A stretch of DNA of 64,000 nucleotides from Rhizobium oryziradicis. GTDB lineage: Bacteria; Pseudomonadota; Alphaproteobacteria; Rhizobiales; Rhizobiaceae. Positions 9,254 to 17,357 of the stretch are shown one piece after another. Within the stretch, counting starts at the first letter, position 1, and every line of letters begins with the position of its first letter. The notes below the pieces were generated by a model. That model saw only the letters and a program-made list of their open reading frames with translations. It did not search any database and was not told where the DNA came from. The stretch spans positions 243,707 to 307,706 of the forward strand of contig NZ_MKIM01000025.1 in the NCBI RefSeq assembly GCF_001939045.1, read 5' to 3'. The position numbers and the translations under genes were made by a program.

Positions 9254-9706
9254 TCAGTGATCAGTTGCGGATTTGTTGGCGTCCCGGGCATTCTCCAGCG
9301 CGTGGCGCATGAATTCCAGCAACAGCTCTTTTTCAAACCGCTTGAGGCCATTCACAAGAACGTCATCAGCCGCGCAAACGGCAGAAATCGCACCGTCTTT
9401 GATCGCGCGCGCCTTGCTGGTGAGAAAAATCAATTGGGCACGACGATCGCTGGGATGGGGCTTTCGTTCAATCAAGCCATCACGCTCCATGCGCGACAGC
9501 GTATTGGCCATGGTGGCTTGCTCGATATCAACCCGCTCCAGTAATTGCTTCTGGGTGAGGCCGTCACTTTCCCACAGCTCAACCAAAATCGGAAACTGGC
9601 CTGCGGAAAACCCAAGCTGCGCTGCCTGAACCTGCAAAGCTCTGGCAAATTCTTTGGCGAGTTGGCTCACAAGATAGCTTGGCGATTGCTCACGATTAAA
9701 GCCCAT
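9254..9706 (-). CDS. MarR-family transcriptional regulator
   Basis: Winged-helix DNA-binding protein of 150 residues. The HTH lies near residues 50-90 (LTQKQLLERVDIEQATMANTL), followed by the basic wing with the family motif DRRAQLIFLTSKA, and helical dimerisation segments lie at both ends. No obvious redox cysteine pair marks it as an OhrR type. Start MGFNREQSPSYL is preferred; a GTG at 9733 is the alternative. The neighbours do not identify its target: the dipeptidase gene lies downstream in the same direction and polA diverges on the other side across a 427-nt gap. Confidence 0.88.
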   Translation of the reverse strand: MGFNREQSPSYLVSQLAKEFARALQVQAAQLGFSAGQFPILVELWESDGLTQKQLLERVDIEQATMANTLSRMERDGLIERKPHPSDRRAQLIFLTSKARAIKDGAISAVCAADDVLVNGLKRFEKELLLEFMRHALENARDANKSATDH

Positions 9707-9810
9707 AGCGCAATGATAAGCTGGATTTTTCACAGACGCAACGTTGTGATGCGCGATGCTGCATATGAAAAAGTCGCCACAGCATGGGGGGATACTGTAG
9801 CGACTCTTTC

Positions 9811-9857
9811 AAAAATAAGAACAAAGGCCCGGAGAGGGGGGATAAGGCCTTTGTTCT
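9811..9857 (-). terminator. Perfect 12-bp inverted repeat with minus-strand T tract (possible sRNA terminator)
   Basis: AGAACAAAGGCC (9818-9829) is exactly complementary to GGCCTTTGTTCT (9846-9857). Read on the minus strand the hairpin is followed by TATTTTT, a terminator signature, and its 16-nt loop is C/T-rich. No gene ends here on the minus strand: polA to the right is on the plus strand, so it may end an unannotated small RNA starting somewhere in 9860-10130. The rest of 9707-10133 shows only a weak 6-bp hairpin at about 9898-9918. Confidence 0.55.
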
Positions 9858-10133
9858 GGAAGCCTGAAGCGGCGGGGGACGAGCCGGCTTTCAGACCGCG
9901 ACGCTTTTAATGTGCGTCGGTAATGACTAAATGCGCCGCCAATTGTGTCATTTCAAGGGTAACAAGATTACAATGCGGTAAGCTTTTCGTGAGCAGAATT
10001 TTCATCCCGCTCCATCCTGCCCGGCTTTCTGCTCTTTCAAGCGTGTTGCGCTTTTGACCATCCCGCCGATTCCGGTTTAAACAATGGTGCAACGGCATGG
10101 ACCTTTTGTGCGCGGCGCGCTATCCATTTTGCC

Positions 10134-13121
10134 ATGAAAAACGGCGATCATCTTTTCCTTGTCGACGGCTCCGGTTTTATCTTCCGGGCCTTCCATGCGC
10201 TTCCAGCGCTCACCCGCAAATCTGACGGCCTGCCCGTCGGGGCTGTCTCGGGCTTTTGCAATATGATGTGGAAGCTTCTGACCGAAGCGCGCGACACCTC
10301 TGTGGGCGTGACGCCAACCCATCTGGCGGTGATTTTCGACTATTCGTCGAAAACCTTCCGAAAAGATATCTACCCGGAGTATAAGGCCAACCGCTCGGCC
10401 CCGCCGGAAGAGCTTATTCCGCAATTTGGCCTGATCCGTCAGGCCACCCGTGCGTTCAATCTTCCGTGCATTGAAACCGAAGGCTTTGAAGCCGATGATA
10501 TTATCGCCACCTACGCCCGCAAGGCCGAGGCACTGGGCGCTGATGTCACCATTGTCTCATCCGACAAGGATTTGATGCAATTGGTGACCGCCAATGTGCA
10601 TATGTATGATGCCATGAAGGACAAGCAGATCGGCATTCCCGATGTGATTGAGAAGTGGGGCGTGCCGCCAGAAAAGATGATTGATCTGCAATCTCTGACC
10701 GGCGACAGCACCGACAACATCCCCGGCATTCCGGGCATTGGCCCCAAAACAGCGGCGCAATTGCTGGAAGAATACGGCGATCTCGACACGCTGATGGCGC
10801 GCGCTTCCGAGATCAAGCAAAACAAGCGCCGCGAAAATATTCTGGCCGGCGCTGAGGCCGTCAAACTCTCGCGCCAGCTGGTGACCCTGCGCACAGATGT
10901 GCCGTTGGAGCTTGAGCTGGATGCGCTGGTTTTGGAAAGGCAGGACGGGCCAAAGCTGGTCGGCTTCCTCAAGACCATGCAGTTCAACTCGCTCACCAAG
11001 CGCGTGGCCGATGCCTGCGATTGTGATGCAAACGCCATTGATCCATCTCCGATCAGCGTGGAATGGGGCGATGCCGCCCGTGGGCCTGATCTTGATCCGA
11101 AGGATACCCCTACCAACGACACGCCCGCAGCCGAGAGCGCGCAAGCCAAAGCCAGCGCAGACGGAACGGATGCGCAAGGTGCAACACCCGCCAGTCTGAC
11201 GGCTAGCCGTGATGCCGTGTTCAAGGGCCAGGAGATTGATCGCAGCGCCTATGTCACCATCCGTGATCTCGAGGCGCTGACACAATGGATTGCTGACGCC
11301 AAAGACTGTGGGCTTGTGGCGTTCGATACAGAAACCACGTCGCTGGACCCCATGCAGGCCGAGCTGGTGGGGGTTTCTCTGGCCCTGCAGGACAACAGCA
11401 CCTCACCGGATTCGACAAAAATTCGCGCCGCCTATGTTCCATTGGGCCACAAGGCTGGGGCTGATGACCTGTTCAGCGATGGCCTGAAACTGGTGGAGGG
11501 GCAAATTCCCTTAGGTGCCGCGCTGGATGCGTTGAAAGACCTTTTGGAAGACACATCGGTTCTCAAAATCGCACAAAACCTGAAATATGATTATCTGGTG
11601 ATGAAACGCCACGGCATCACCATTGCCGGTTTTGACGACACGATGCTGCTCTCCTACGTGCTGGAAGCGGGCAATGGCACCCACGGCATGGATAGCCTGT
11701 CGGAGCGCTGGTTGGGCCACACGCCAATCCCCTATAAGGATGTGGCAGGCAGCGGCAAATCTCTGGTGACTTTTGATCGGGTGGAGATTGAAAAAGCCAC
11801 GGCTTACGCGGCCGAAGATGCAGATGTAACGTTGCGCCTCTGGCTGGTGCTGAAACCGCGGCTGGTGGCCGCAGGCCTCACCCGCGTTTATGAGCGTCTG
11901 GAGCGGCCTCTGATTCCGGTTCTGGCGATGATGGAAGAGCGCGGCATTACCATTGATCGGCAAATTCTCTCGCGCCTCTCCGGCGAGCTGGCCCAGAAGG
12001 CCGCAGCCTTTGAAGATGAGATCTATGAGCTGGCCGGTGAGCGCTTCAATGTTGGCTCACCCAAGCAGCTGGGCGATATATTGTTTGGCAAAATGGGCCT
12101 GCCCGGCGGTTCCAAAACCAAGACCGGCCAATGGTCAACGTCTGCGCAAGTGCTGGAAGATCTGGCCGCCCAAGGCGAACCGCTGCCGCGCAAGATTGTC
12201 GATTGGCGCCAGCTGACCAAGCTGAAATCCACCTATACCGACGCCCTGCCCGGCTATGTGCATCCTGAAACCAAACGGGTGCACACCAGCTATTCCATGG
12301 CAGCCACCACCACGGGGCGGCTTTCTTCGTCCGAGCCGAACCTGCAAAACATTCCGGTGCGCAATGCCGAAGGCCGCAAGATCCGCACGGCCTTTATCTC
12401 CACGCCCGGCCACAAGCTTCTGTCGGCAGACTATAGCCAGATCGAGCTGCGGGTTTTGGCCCATGTGGCCGATATTCCGCAACTGCGCCAGGCCTTTGCT
12501 GACGACATCGACATTCACGCCATGACGGCCTCGGAAATGTTCGGGGTGCCGATTGATGGCATGCCATCCGAGGTGCGTCGTCGCGCCAAGGCCATCAATT
12601 TCGGCATAATCTATGGCATTTCGGCTTTTGGTTTGGCCAATCAGCTCAGCATTGAGCGCTCGGAGGCCAGCGATTATATCAAGAAATATTTCGAGCGTTT
12701 TCCGGGCATCAAGGACTATATGGAAAGCACCAAGGAATTCGCCCGTGAACATGGTTATGTCGAGACCATTTTTGGCAGGCGCGCCCACTACCCGGAGATC
12801 AAATCCTCCAACGCTTCCGTGCGCGCTTTCAACGAGCGAGCAGCAATCAATGCGCCCATTCAGGGCGCTGCCGCCGACATTATTCGTCGTGCCATGGTGC
12901 AGATCGAACCGGCTTTGACAAAAGCAGGCCTGGGTGAAAAGACCCGCATGCTGTTGCAGGTCCACGACGAATTGATCTTTGAGGTCGAGGATGAGGCAAT
13001 TGAAGCCGCGATGCCGGTGATTATAACCACCATGGAAAACGCCGCCATGCCTGCCGTCTCCATGCGCGTGCCGCTGAAAGTGGAGGCAAGAGCCGCGCAT
13101 AACTGGGATGAGGCGCATTAA
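10134..13121 (+). CDS. polA: DNA polymerase I
   Basis: Repair and Okazaki-fragment-processing polymerase of 995 residues, all three domains present. The 5'-3' exonuclease (about 1-300) begins LFLVDGSGFIFRAF and includes the helix-hairpin-helix GIPGIGPKTAAQLLEEYG. The 3'-5' proofreading domain has DTET near residue 398, a following NLKYDY and AEDADVTLRLW, so its acidic residues look intact. The polymerase domain has motif A (ADYSQIELR, about 764-772), motif B (KAINFGIIYG, about 820-829) and motif C (QVHDE, about 942). An Ala/Asp/Thr-rich linker near 310-355 accounts for the extra length over E. coli (928). Monocistronic by position. Confidence 0.98.
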   Translation: MKNGDHLFLVDGSGFIFRAFHALPALTRKSDGLPVGAVSGFCNMMWKLLTEARDTSVGVTPTHLAVIFDYSSKTFRKDIYPEYKANRSAPPEELIPQFGLIRQATRAFNLPCIETEGFEADDIIATYARKAEALGADVTIVSSDKDLMQLVTANVHMYDAMKDKQIGIPDVIEKWGVPPEKMIDLQSLTGDSTDNIPGIPGIGPKTAAQLLEEYGDLDTLMARASEIKQNKRRENILAGAEAVKLSRQLVTLRTDVPLELELDALVLERQDGPKLVGFLKTMQFNSLTKRVADACDCDANAIDPSPISVEWGDAARGPDLDPKDTPTNDTPAAESAQAKASADGTDAQGATPASLTASRDAVFKGQEIDRSAYVTIRDLEALTQWIADAKDCGLVAFDTETTSLDPMQAELVGVSLALQDNSTSPDSTKIRAAYVPLGHKAGADDLFSDGLKLVEGQIPLGAALDALKDLLEDTSVLKIAQNLKYDYLVMKRHGITIAGFDDTMLLSYVLEAGNGTHGMDSLSERWLGHTPIPYKDVAGSGKSLVTFDRVEIEKATAYAAEDADVTLRLWLVLKPRLVAAGLTRVYERLERPLIPVLAMMEERGITIDRQILSRLSGELAQKAAAFEDEIYELAGERFNVGSPKQLGDILFGKMGLPGGSKTKTGQWSTSAQVLEDLAAQGEPLPRKIVDWRQLTKLKSTYTDALPGYVHPETKRVHTSYSMAATTTGRLSSSEPNLQNIPVRNAEGRKIRTAFISTPGHKLLSADYSQIELRVLAHVADIPQLRQAFADDIDIHAMTASEMFGVPIDGMPSEVRRRAKAINFGIIYGISAFGLANQLSIERSEASDYIKKYFERFPGIKDYMESTKEFAREHGYVETIFGRRAHYPEIKSSNASVRAFNERAAINAPIQGAAADIIRRAMVQIEPALTKAGLGEKTRMLLQVHDELIFEVEDEAIEAAMPVIITTMENAAMPAVSMRVPLKVEARAAHNWDEAH

Positions 13122-13130
13122 GCGCCTCAT
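13108..13130 (+). terminator. Stem-loop spanning the polA stop codon
   Basis: ATGAGGCGC (13108-13116) pairs perfectly with GCGCCTCAT (13122-13130); the TAA stop of polA lies in the 5-nt loop. The following sequence TCATCGTTTC is only weakly T-rich, so termination efficiency is uncertain. It separates polA from the converging NlpC/P60 gene. Confidence 0.5.
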
Positions 13131-13138
13131 TCATCGTT

Positions 13139-14011
13139 TCACGCGATCCGATCTGGACGACGATAGCCGGTTGGCTGCTCATAGAGCCAGCCAATCCGCT
13201 CAATGGCTGCATTCAAATCTTCGCGGGCCACGCTCATGGTGTGGCCATTGGCGTGCAGAAGCGTTTTTTCGTCTTCCATAATCCCTACATGGCCTTTCCA
13301 GAACACCAGATCGCCACGGCGCAACTCTTCACGGGCAATCGGGCTGCCAAGTCCTGCCGCCTGCATGTCGGAATCGCGCGGCGCCTCCAATCCCATCATG
13401 TGCAGAGCAAGCTGGACAAGTCCTGAGCAATCAATGCCCAGCCCGGAGCGTCCGGCCCACAGATAGGGCGTTTCCAGAAAGCGGGCGGCGATGGCGACAT
13501 AATCAGCCCCCGCAGGCTCACCGATACCGGCGCAGTGATTGGCAATCACCGCACGGCCATCCTGAAGCAGATAATAGCGCGTGCCACGGGTTTCCGCTTC
13601 TCCCACCACCGTCAAACGACTGCCCATGGAGATAGCATGGGCGTTTGGAAATCGCAGATCGGCACCATTATAGAGAAAACTGCGTGGCACGTTGACCCAA
13701 TGGGTGGTCGGTGATTCGATCGGCGTCAGTGCGGTTTCTGGCAGATAGCCCACATAACCATCCAGCATAGCCTTGACCCAAGCCCAGCCATCGGCGCGCT
13801 CAAACACCTGCACGTCCTCGCCCAACAGCAATTGTGTATCCAGACCGCAGGCTATATCAGCACGCGGGCGCAGATCGGCCACCGGCATGGCAATGCGCGC
13901 GGGCGTACCGATAACATAGCGCTCGGCTTCCACCTCTCCTCGCAGCGCTTCATCGGCCAGATCGGGTCTATAGGCGTGCAATCTGCGATCGAAGTGACGA
14001 TCTGGGGTCAT
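13139..14011 (-). CDS. NlpC/P60 family peptidoglycan hydrolase with SH3 domains
   Basis: Protein of 290 residues with two SH3-like domains (about 35-165) and a C-terminal NlpC/P60 cysteine peptidase domain. The catalytic Cys is in GIDCSGLVQ (about 195) and the His in KGHVGIM, with a further His in LLHANGH. Such enzymes cut the gamma-D-glutamyl-diaminopimelate bond in cell-wall peptides, and cytoplasmic members recycle muropeptides. No signal peptide is seen, which favours the recycling type. GGAG lies 5 nt before the ATG. The start is one base from the end of the MarR gene upstream, so the two are coupled. In relatives this gene usually neighbours the M17 aminopeptidase, here 3.3 kb away. Confidence 0.9.
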   Translation of the reverse strand: MTPDRHFDRRLHAYRPDLADEALRGEVEAERYVIGTPARIAMPVADLRPRADIACGLDTQLLLGEDVQVFERADGWAWVKAMLDGYVGYLPETALTPIESPTTHWVNVPRSFLYNGADLRFPNAHAISMGSRLTVVGEAETRGTRYYLLQDGRAVIANHCAGIGEPAGADYVAIAARFLETPYLWAGRSGLGIDCSGLVQLALHMMGLEAPRDSDMQAAGLGSPIAREELRRGDLVFWKGHVGIMEDEKTLLHANGHTMSVAREDLNAAIERIGWLYEQPTGYRRPDRIA

Positions 14012-14012
14012 G

Positions 14013-14363
14013 TCAGCTCCTCATGGTACGGGCGCGATCCATAATCAGATCGCCCAGCTTTTCGAGATACAGCGCACCGGCCACCGTGCGTTTGATGATC
14101 ACGTTGCGACGATCCATATCATCACGAACCCGATCCACAAGCCCCATTTCGCCCATGGTATCGAGCGCACGGGTAATGACCGGCTTGGTAACATTCAGCG
14201 TTGCCGCAAGCCCGCGCACCGTGTGGGGCGGGGGCACCAGATAAATATGCAAAAGCAGAGTGAGTTGGCGCAAGCTCAGGTCTGGCCCGTCATCCTGCAC
14301 CTGCGCAAGGGTCACATGATGCCAAAGCCCGAGTGCGGCTGTGGCCGACAACTCAACACTCAT
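14013..14363 (-). CDS. Small MarR-family regulator
   Basis: Winged-helix protein of 116 residues, shorter than typical MarR proteins (about 140-150). The HTH is near 45-70 (TVRGLAATLNVTKPVITRALD), followed by the wing with DRVRDDMDRRNVIIKRT. The first part contains the segment DLSLRQLTLLLHIYL. GGAG lies 7 nt before the ATG. It ends one base before the NlpC/P60 start codon, so it likely controls that gene or its own operon; the divergent or upstream b561-YceI gene 140 nt away is another possible target. Confidence 0.85.
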   Translation of the reverse strand: MSVELSATAALGLWHHVTLAQVQDDGPDLSLRQLTLLLHIYLVPPPHTVRGLAATLNVTKPVITRALDTMGEMGLVDRVRDDMDRRNVIIKRTVAGALYLEKLGDLIMDRARTMRS

Positions 14364-14503
14364 GATCGGACTCCGGTTTCATTTCGTACCCGTTTCATAC
14401 TTCACAAAAAGCAGCAGACGGCAAGCGGGCAACACCGGGATTTTTTAATGTCTACGCGTCGATTTATCCAAACTCAGATGAATCGTTCGTTTGGATCGAT
14501 GCA

Positions 14504-15868
14504 CTAAGGATTTCCAGCATCCGCATCAACGACAACCTTCACCTGAATGGCTTTCGACACCCAGTCGGCGGCAGGGTCAGAGAACATGCCCATGTTGATG
14601 GCGGCACGATCCAGCTCCAGCGCACCTTCCATATGGGCCTTGGTGCCATTGATCTTCAGCGTAAACGGCAAAACCACGGGTATCGACTTGTTCTTGATGG
14701 TCAGCGTGCCTTTGGCTTCATAGCGTTCACCGCCCAGCGCCGCGAAGGACACGGTTTCAAACCGGGCATCGGGATAGCGGGCAGAGTTGAACCATTCGCC
14801 GTTTTTCAAAGAACCTTCCTGCGTCGCATCCCCGGTTTTGGCCGTTCCGGTCTTGATGGTCACACTTGCTCTTGAAGCTGCCAGATTGGCGGGATCAAAA
14901 TGAATATCCCCGCTCCAGTCCTCAAATTGTCCTGTAAAGGGCTTGCCGTTATGCACCCCCTCAAAGCCAATGCGGGAGGACGCCTTCTGGATCACCCAGG
15001 TTTTGGCCGTGGATGCACTGGCCTGATCCTGCGCAGGGGCTGAGTTGGCCGCAGCCTGGACAGGAGCCGGGGCCGTGCTGACGGGGGCTTCAGCTTGGCC
15101 ATCCGCCTGTATCGGCAGCGGTGCCGGCAGGCTGAAAAGACAGCCCGCGATGGCAACCACGACCACAGCCATGACGCCACCTGCGCGGTAGAACGCGGAA
15201 CCAGATGGTGCAGAAGCACCATGACCGTGCTCGGCGCGAATCTTGGGCAAGGCAGGGCTCAAGACAGGAATCATCTGCGCCAGCACCGCATCACGATCAA
15301 TCACATGGTGCTTGAGTGCTGCCGCCACATGCAGGGCAATCAGCACAATCCCGCCCCATGCCAGATAGCTATGGGCACCCATGGCCGCAAAGGCCACAGT
15401 GCGATTGCCCTCAAGCCCCGGCAAATCCGGCACGCCAAACAGCCCAAACCACGATGTTGCCACCTGCAACGGACGGTCCGTGCTGATCGCCCAGCCTGAC
15501 GAGATGTAAATCCAGCCTGAAAGCGGCAGCGCCAGCATCAAACCATAGAAGGCAACATGGGTTGCCTTGGCCAAAAAGCTCTCCCAGTTCTTCATCCCGG
15601 CTGGCAAAGCCGGAACCGGATGGGTGAGCCGCCAGACAATGCGCACAACCGTGAGCGCCAGAATGGCAAAGCCGATGGATTTGTGGACCTGGAAAAGCTG
15701 ATAGGCAAGCTGTTGTGTCGCCGGATCTTTAATGGCGCGCACCATCCATAGACCCATAGGGATCATGGAAATGACCAGCAAGGCTGTTACCCAATGCAAC
15801 AGGATGGCAACCGCCGTGTAACGTGTGGCTGGACGGCTCTGAACGGGAGGTCTGAAAGCGGTATTCAT
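14504..15868 (-). CDS. Cytochrome b561 fused to a YceI domain
   Basis: Two-domain protein of 454 residues. The N-terminal half is a four-helix cytochrome b561 with paired histidines for two b hemes (AILLHWVTALL, FQVHKSIGF, and further His in the later helices, for example SYLAWGG and ALHVAAALKHH). A further membrane helix near residues 210-230 and an Ala/Pro/Gln-rich linker lead to a C-terminal YceI beta-barrel (about 280-454) that would lie in the periplasm and bind an isoprenoid or quinone-like ligand. Cytochrome b561 and YceI are often encoded side by side; fusion is less common. Start MNTAFRPP is preferred; an ATG at 15904 with weak GAGAG is the alternative and would nearly abut a repeat element. 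Confidence 0.88.
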   Translation of the reverse strand: MNTAFRPPVQSRPATRYTAVAILLHWVTALLVISMIPMGLWMVRAIKDPATQQLAYQLFQVHKSIGFAILALTVVRIVWRLTHPVPALPAGMKNWESFLAKATHVAFYGLMLALPLSGWIYISSGWAISTDRPLQVATSWFGLFGVPDLPGLEGNRTVAFAAMGAHSYLAWGGIVLIALHVAAALKHHVIDRDAVLAQMIPVLSPALPKIRAEHGHGASAPSGSAFYRAGGVMAVVVVAIAGCLFSLPAPLPIQADGQAEAPVSTAPAPVQAAANSAPAQDQASASTAKTWVIQKASSRIGFEGVHNGKPFTGQFEDWSGDIHFDPANLAASRASVTIKTGTAKTGDATQEGSLKNGEWFNSARYPDARFETVSFAALGGERYEAKGTLTIKNKSIPVVLPFTLKINGTKAHMEGALELDRAAINMGMFSDPAADWVSKAIQVKVVVDADAGNP

Positions 15869-15907
15869 GGCAACACAACCAACTTTTTCTGCGAAAAGGA
15901 ACATACA

Positions 15908-16008
15908 GGTCTCTCAAGGTCAGCTTGAGCCTGACAGACACTCGAATACTTGTTTTTGTTTGTCTTTTCGGAAAAAGCGGAGTCCACTTTTTCCGGACAA
16001 ACTCTAAA
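15908..16008 (-). repeat. Dispersed palindromic intergenic repeat, copy A
   Basis: About 100 nt shared with three other places in the window (19011-19096, 61331-61435, 62800-62902). Its core palindrome pairs GTTTGTC (15958-15964) with GACAAAC (15996-16002) around an inner GGAAAAAG/CTTTTTCC stem. A second, weaker hairpin lies at its left end. Orientation is the reverse of copies B and C. It resembles the mosaic palindromic elements described from rhizobia. Confidence 0.8.
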
Positions 16009-16030
16009 ATTGATGTTTATTCAGCGCCTT

Positions 16031-16058
16031 TGGATGCAGCCAGAACCGGCTGCATCCA
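16031..16058 (-). terminator. Perfect 11-bp hairpin after the YceI gene
   Basis: TGGATGCAGCC (16031-16041) and GGCTGCATCCA (16048-16058) enclose a 6-nt loop, 30 nt beyond the YceI stop codon. There is no T tract, so it may protect the mRNA 3' end or terminate weakly. Confidence 0.45.
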
Positions 16059-16088
16059 GACATTGTCAATCGGGCAAAGTCCCGTCAC

Positions 16089-16760
16089 TCACTTGGTCTT
16101 GGAGGCGTCCGGGTCTTGAATGAATTCGCCATCAAACCGAATGGTGATCTCCTTGCCGACATAACCAACAGGCTGGCCAAATTCCGTTCTGTCAAACGTG
16201 CCTTCAGCGGCAAAGCCAACCGCAGGCACGCCTGCAAAGGGATGGCTTTCAATTGCACCATTCAGGGTCGCGTGAAGAGTAACGGGCTTGGTTACGCCCA
16301 GGAATGTCAGATCACCCGTCACATCGGCGGTCTTGTCGCCGGTTTTCTTGACGCTGGTGGAGGTAAAGGTGATCTTTGGATAAGCGTCAGAGTTCAACAG
16401 CTTCGGATCGCGGCTGATCTCTTCCGGCCAGCTCTTGTAAGGCGATTTTGCGTGGCTCGCAGCATAATCGGCCGGATAGGGAACATCCACAGACGTCGGA
16501 TCAATCGTGACAGCAATTTTGGAGGATTCGATCTTGGCCGGATCAAGGGTGAGCGTGCCTTCCAGCTTACCAAACCGGGCGGTAAAGTTGGAAATGGTAT
16601 TGTGCTTTACCGACCACAACAATGCAGCATGGGTTGGATCAAGCTTGTAAACACCTGCTGCGGGCAGCGCTGCATCCTGTGCATAAGCAACAGCCGTCAT
16701 GGCTGAAAAACCGGCAACACAAGCAACCGTGGCATTCAAAAATGTCTGGCGAAAAGTCAT
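16089..16760 (-). CDS. Periplasmic YceI family protein
   Basis: Protein of 223 residues with a cleavable signal peptide (MTFRQTFLNATVACVAG, cleavage after AYA near residue 26). The mature part is a single YceI lipocalin-like barrel: YKLDPTHAALLWSVKH at its start, FGKLEGTLTLDP, DLTFLGVTKPVTLHA and a terminal strand EITIRFDGEF. These proteins bind a long isoprenoid chain. It is probably functionally linked with the b561-YceI fusion 220 nt downstream in the same direction. GAGG lies 8 nt before the chosen ATG. ATG codons further up are in an AT-rich region and would spoil the signal peptide. Confidence 0.9.
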   Translation of the reverse strand: MTFRQTFLNATVACVAGFSAMTAVAYAQDAALPAAGVYKLDPTHAALLWSVKHNTISNFTARFGKLEGTLTLDPAKIESSKIAVTIDPTSVDVPYPADYAASHAKSPYKSWPEEISRDPKLLNSDAYPKITFTSTSVKKTGDKTADVTGDLTFLGVTKPVTLHATLNGAIESHPFAGVPAVGFAAEGTFDRTEFGQPVGYVGKEITIRFDGEFIQDPDASKTK

Positions 16761-16874
16761 GAGCGTAACCTCGTATTGGGGTTCAATTTCAAAATACGTG
16801 TTATTAATCATGCTGTTAATGTAAAATAACAAAAAAGTGATTGCAAAACAGACCCTTGATTTTAACGCTAAAAG

Positions 16875-17123
16875 TTATGAATTATAATCATACAAAACGT
16901 CACAATCGGCTCTGTCGGTTTTAACAGACTGAGCCAAGAATGCGGCTGTCGGAAACATGCGGATAAATCTTCTATCCCGCTCAAACAAAGGGATATTTTT
17001 GCGCCGCAACAAAACAGCACCCTGTTTGAGTGCCCTTTGAGTGGCCTGCGCGAACAGCCTTAACTTTCGCCTCCAGGTTTTCAGTGGGATCAGCATGTCG
17101 GCAAGATGACCAAATACGGACAC
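16875..17123 (-). CDS. Possible small basic protein (uncertain)
   Basis: An 82-codon frame begins at a GTG with an excellent GGGAGG 4 nt upstream and reads MSVFGHLADMLIPLK. The product is strongly basic (RRKLRLF, LLRRKN, RDRRF) with no recognised domain. The only reason to list it is the ribosome binding site; codon use looks unremarkable and it may be spurious. The surrounding 16761-17357 gap (597 nt) otherwise holds only the terminator of the aminopeptidase gene and AT-rich sequence. Confidence 0.25.
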   Translation of the reverse strand: MSVFGHLADMLIPLKTWRRKLRLFAQATQRALKQGAVLLRRKNIPLFERDRRFIRMFPTAAFLAQSVKTDRADCDVLYDYNS

Positions 17124-17292
17124 AAAACCTCCCAGAAAATGCCACCGTCAACAAAAAGGAGACAGATTGTTTAGACTGTCAACCTATTGAAACCAAGCTC
17201 ACGAATGAACGCTTCATCGAAAAATCCTAAAAAACATTAAAAATCAAAATCTTAAACAGATTACCAAAAACACGCGATAAAATATCTGCCTG

Positions 17293-17335
17293 AAAACGAA
17301 CAAAGGGCACCCAGCGAAGCTGGATGCCCTTTGTT
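17293..17335 (-). terminator. Terminator of the M17 aminopeptidase gene
   Basis: A 17-bp stem (17299-17315 with 17319-17335, one G-U pair) with a 3-nt loop is followed on the minus strand by CGTTTT. It lies 22 nt after the aminopeptidase stop codon. Confidence 0.85.
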
Positions 17336-17357
17336 GGGGTAGAATCGGTAAACGTGG

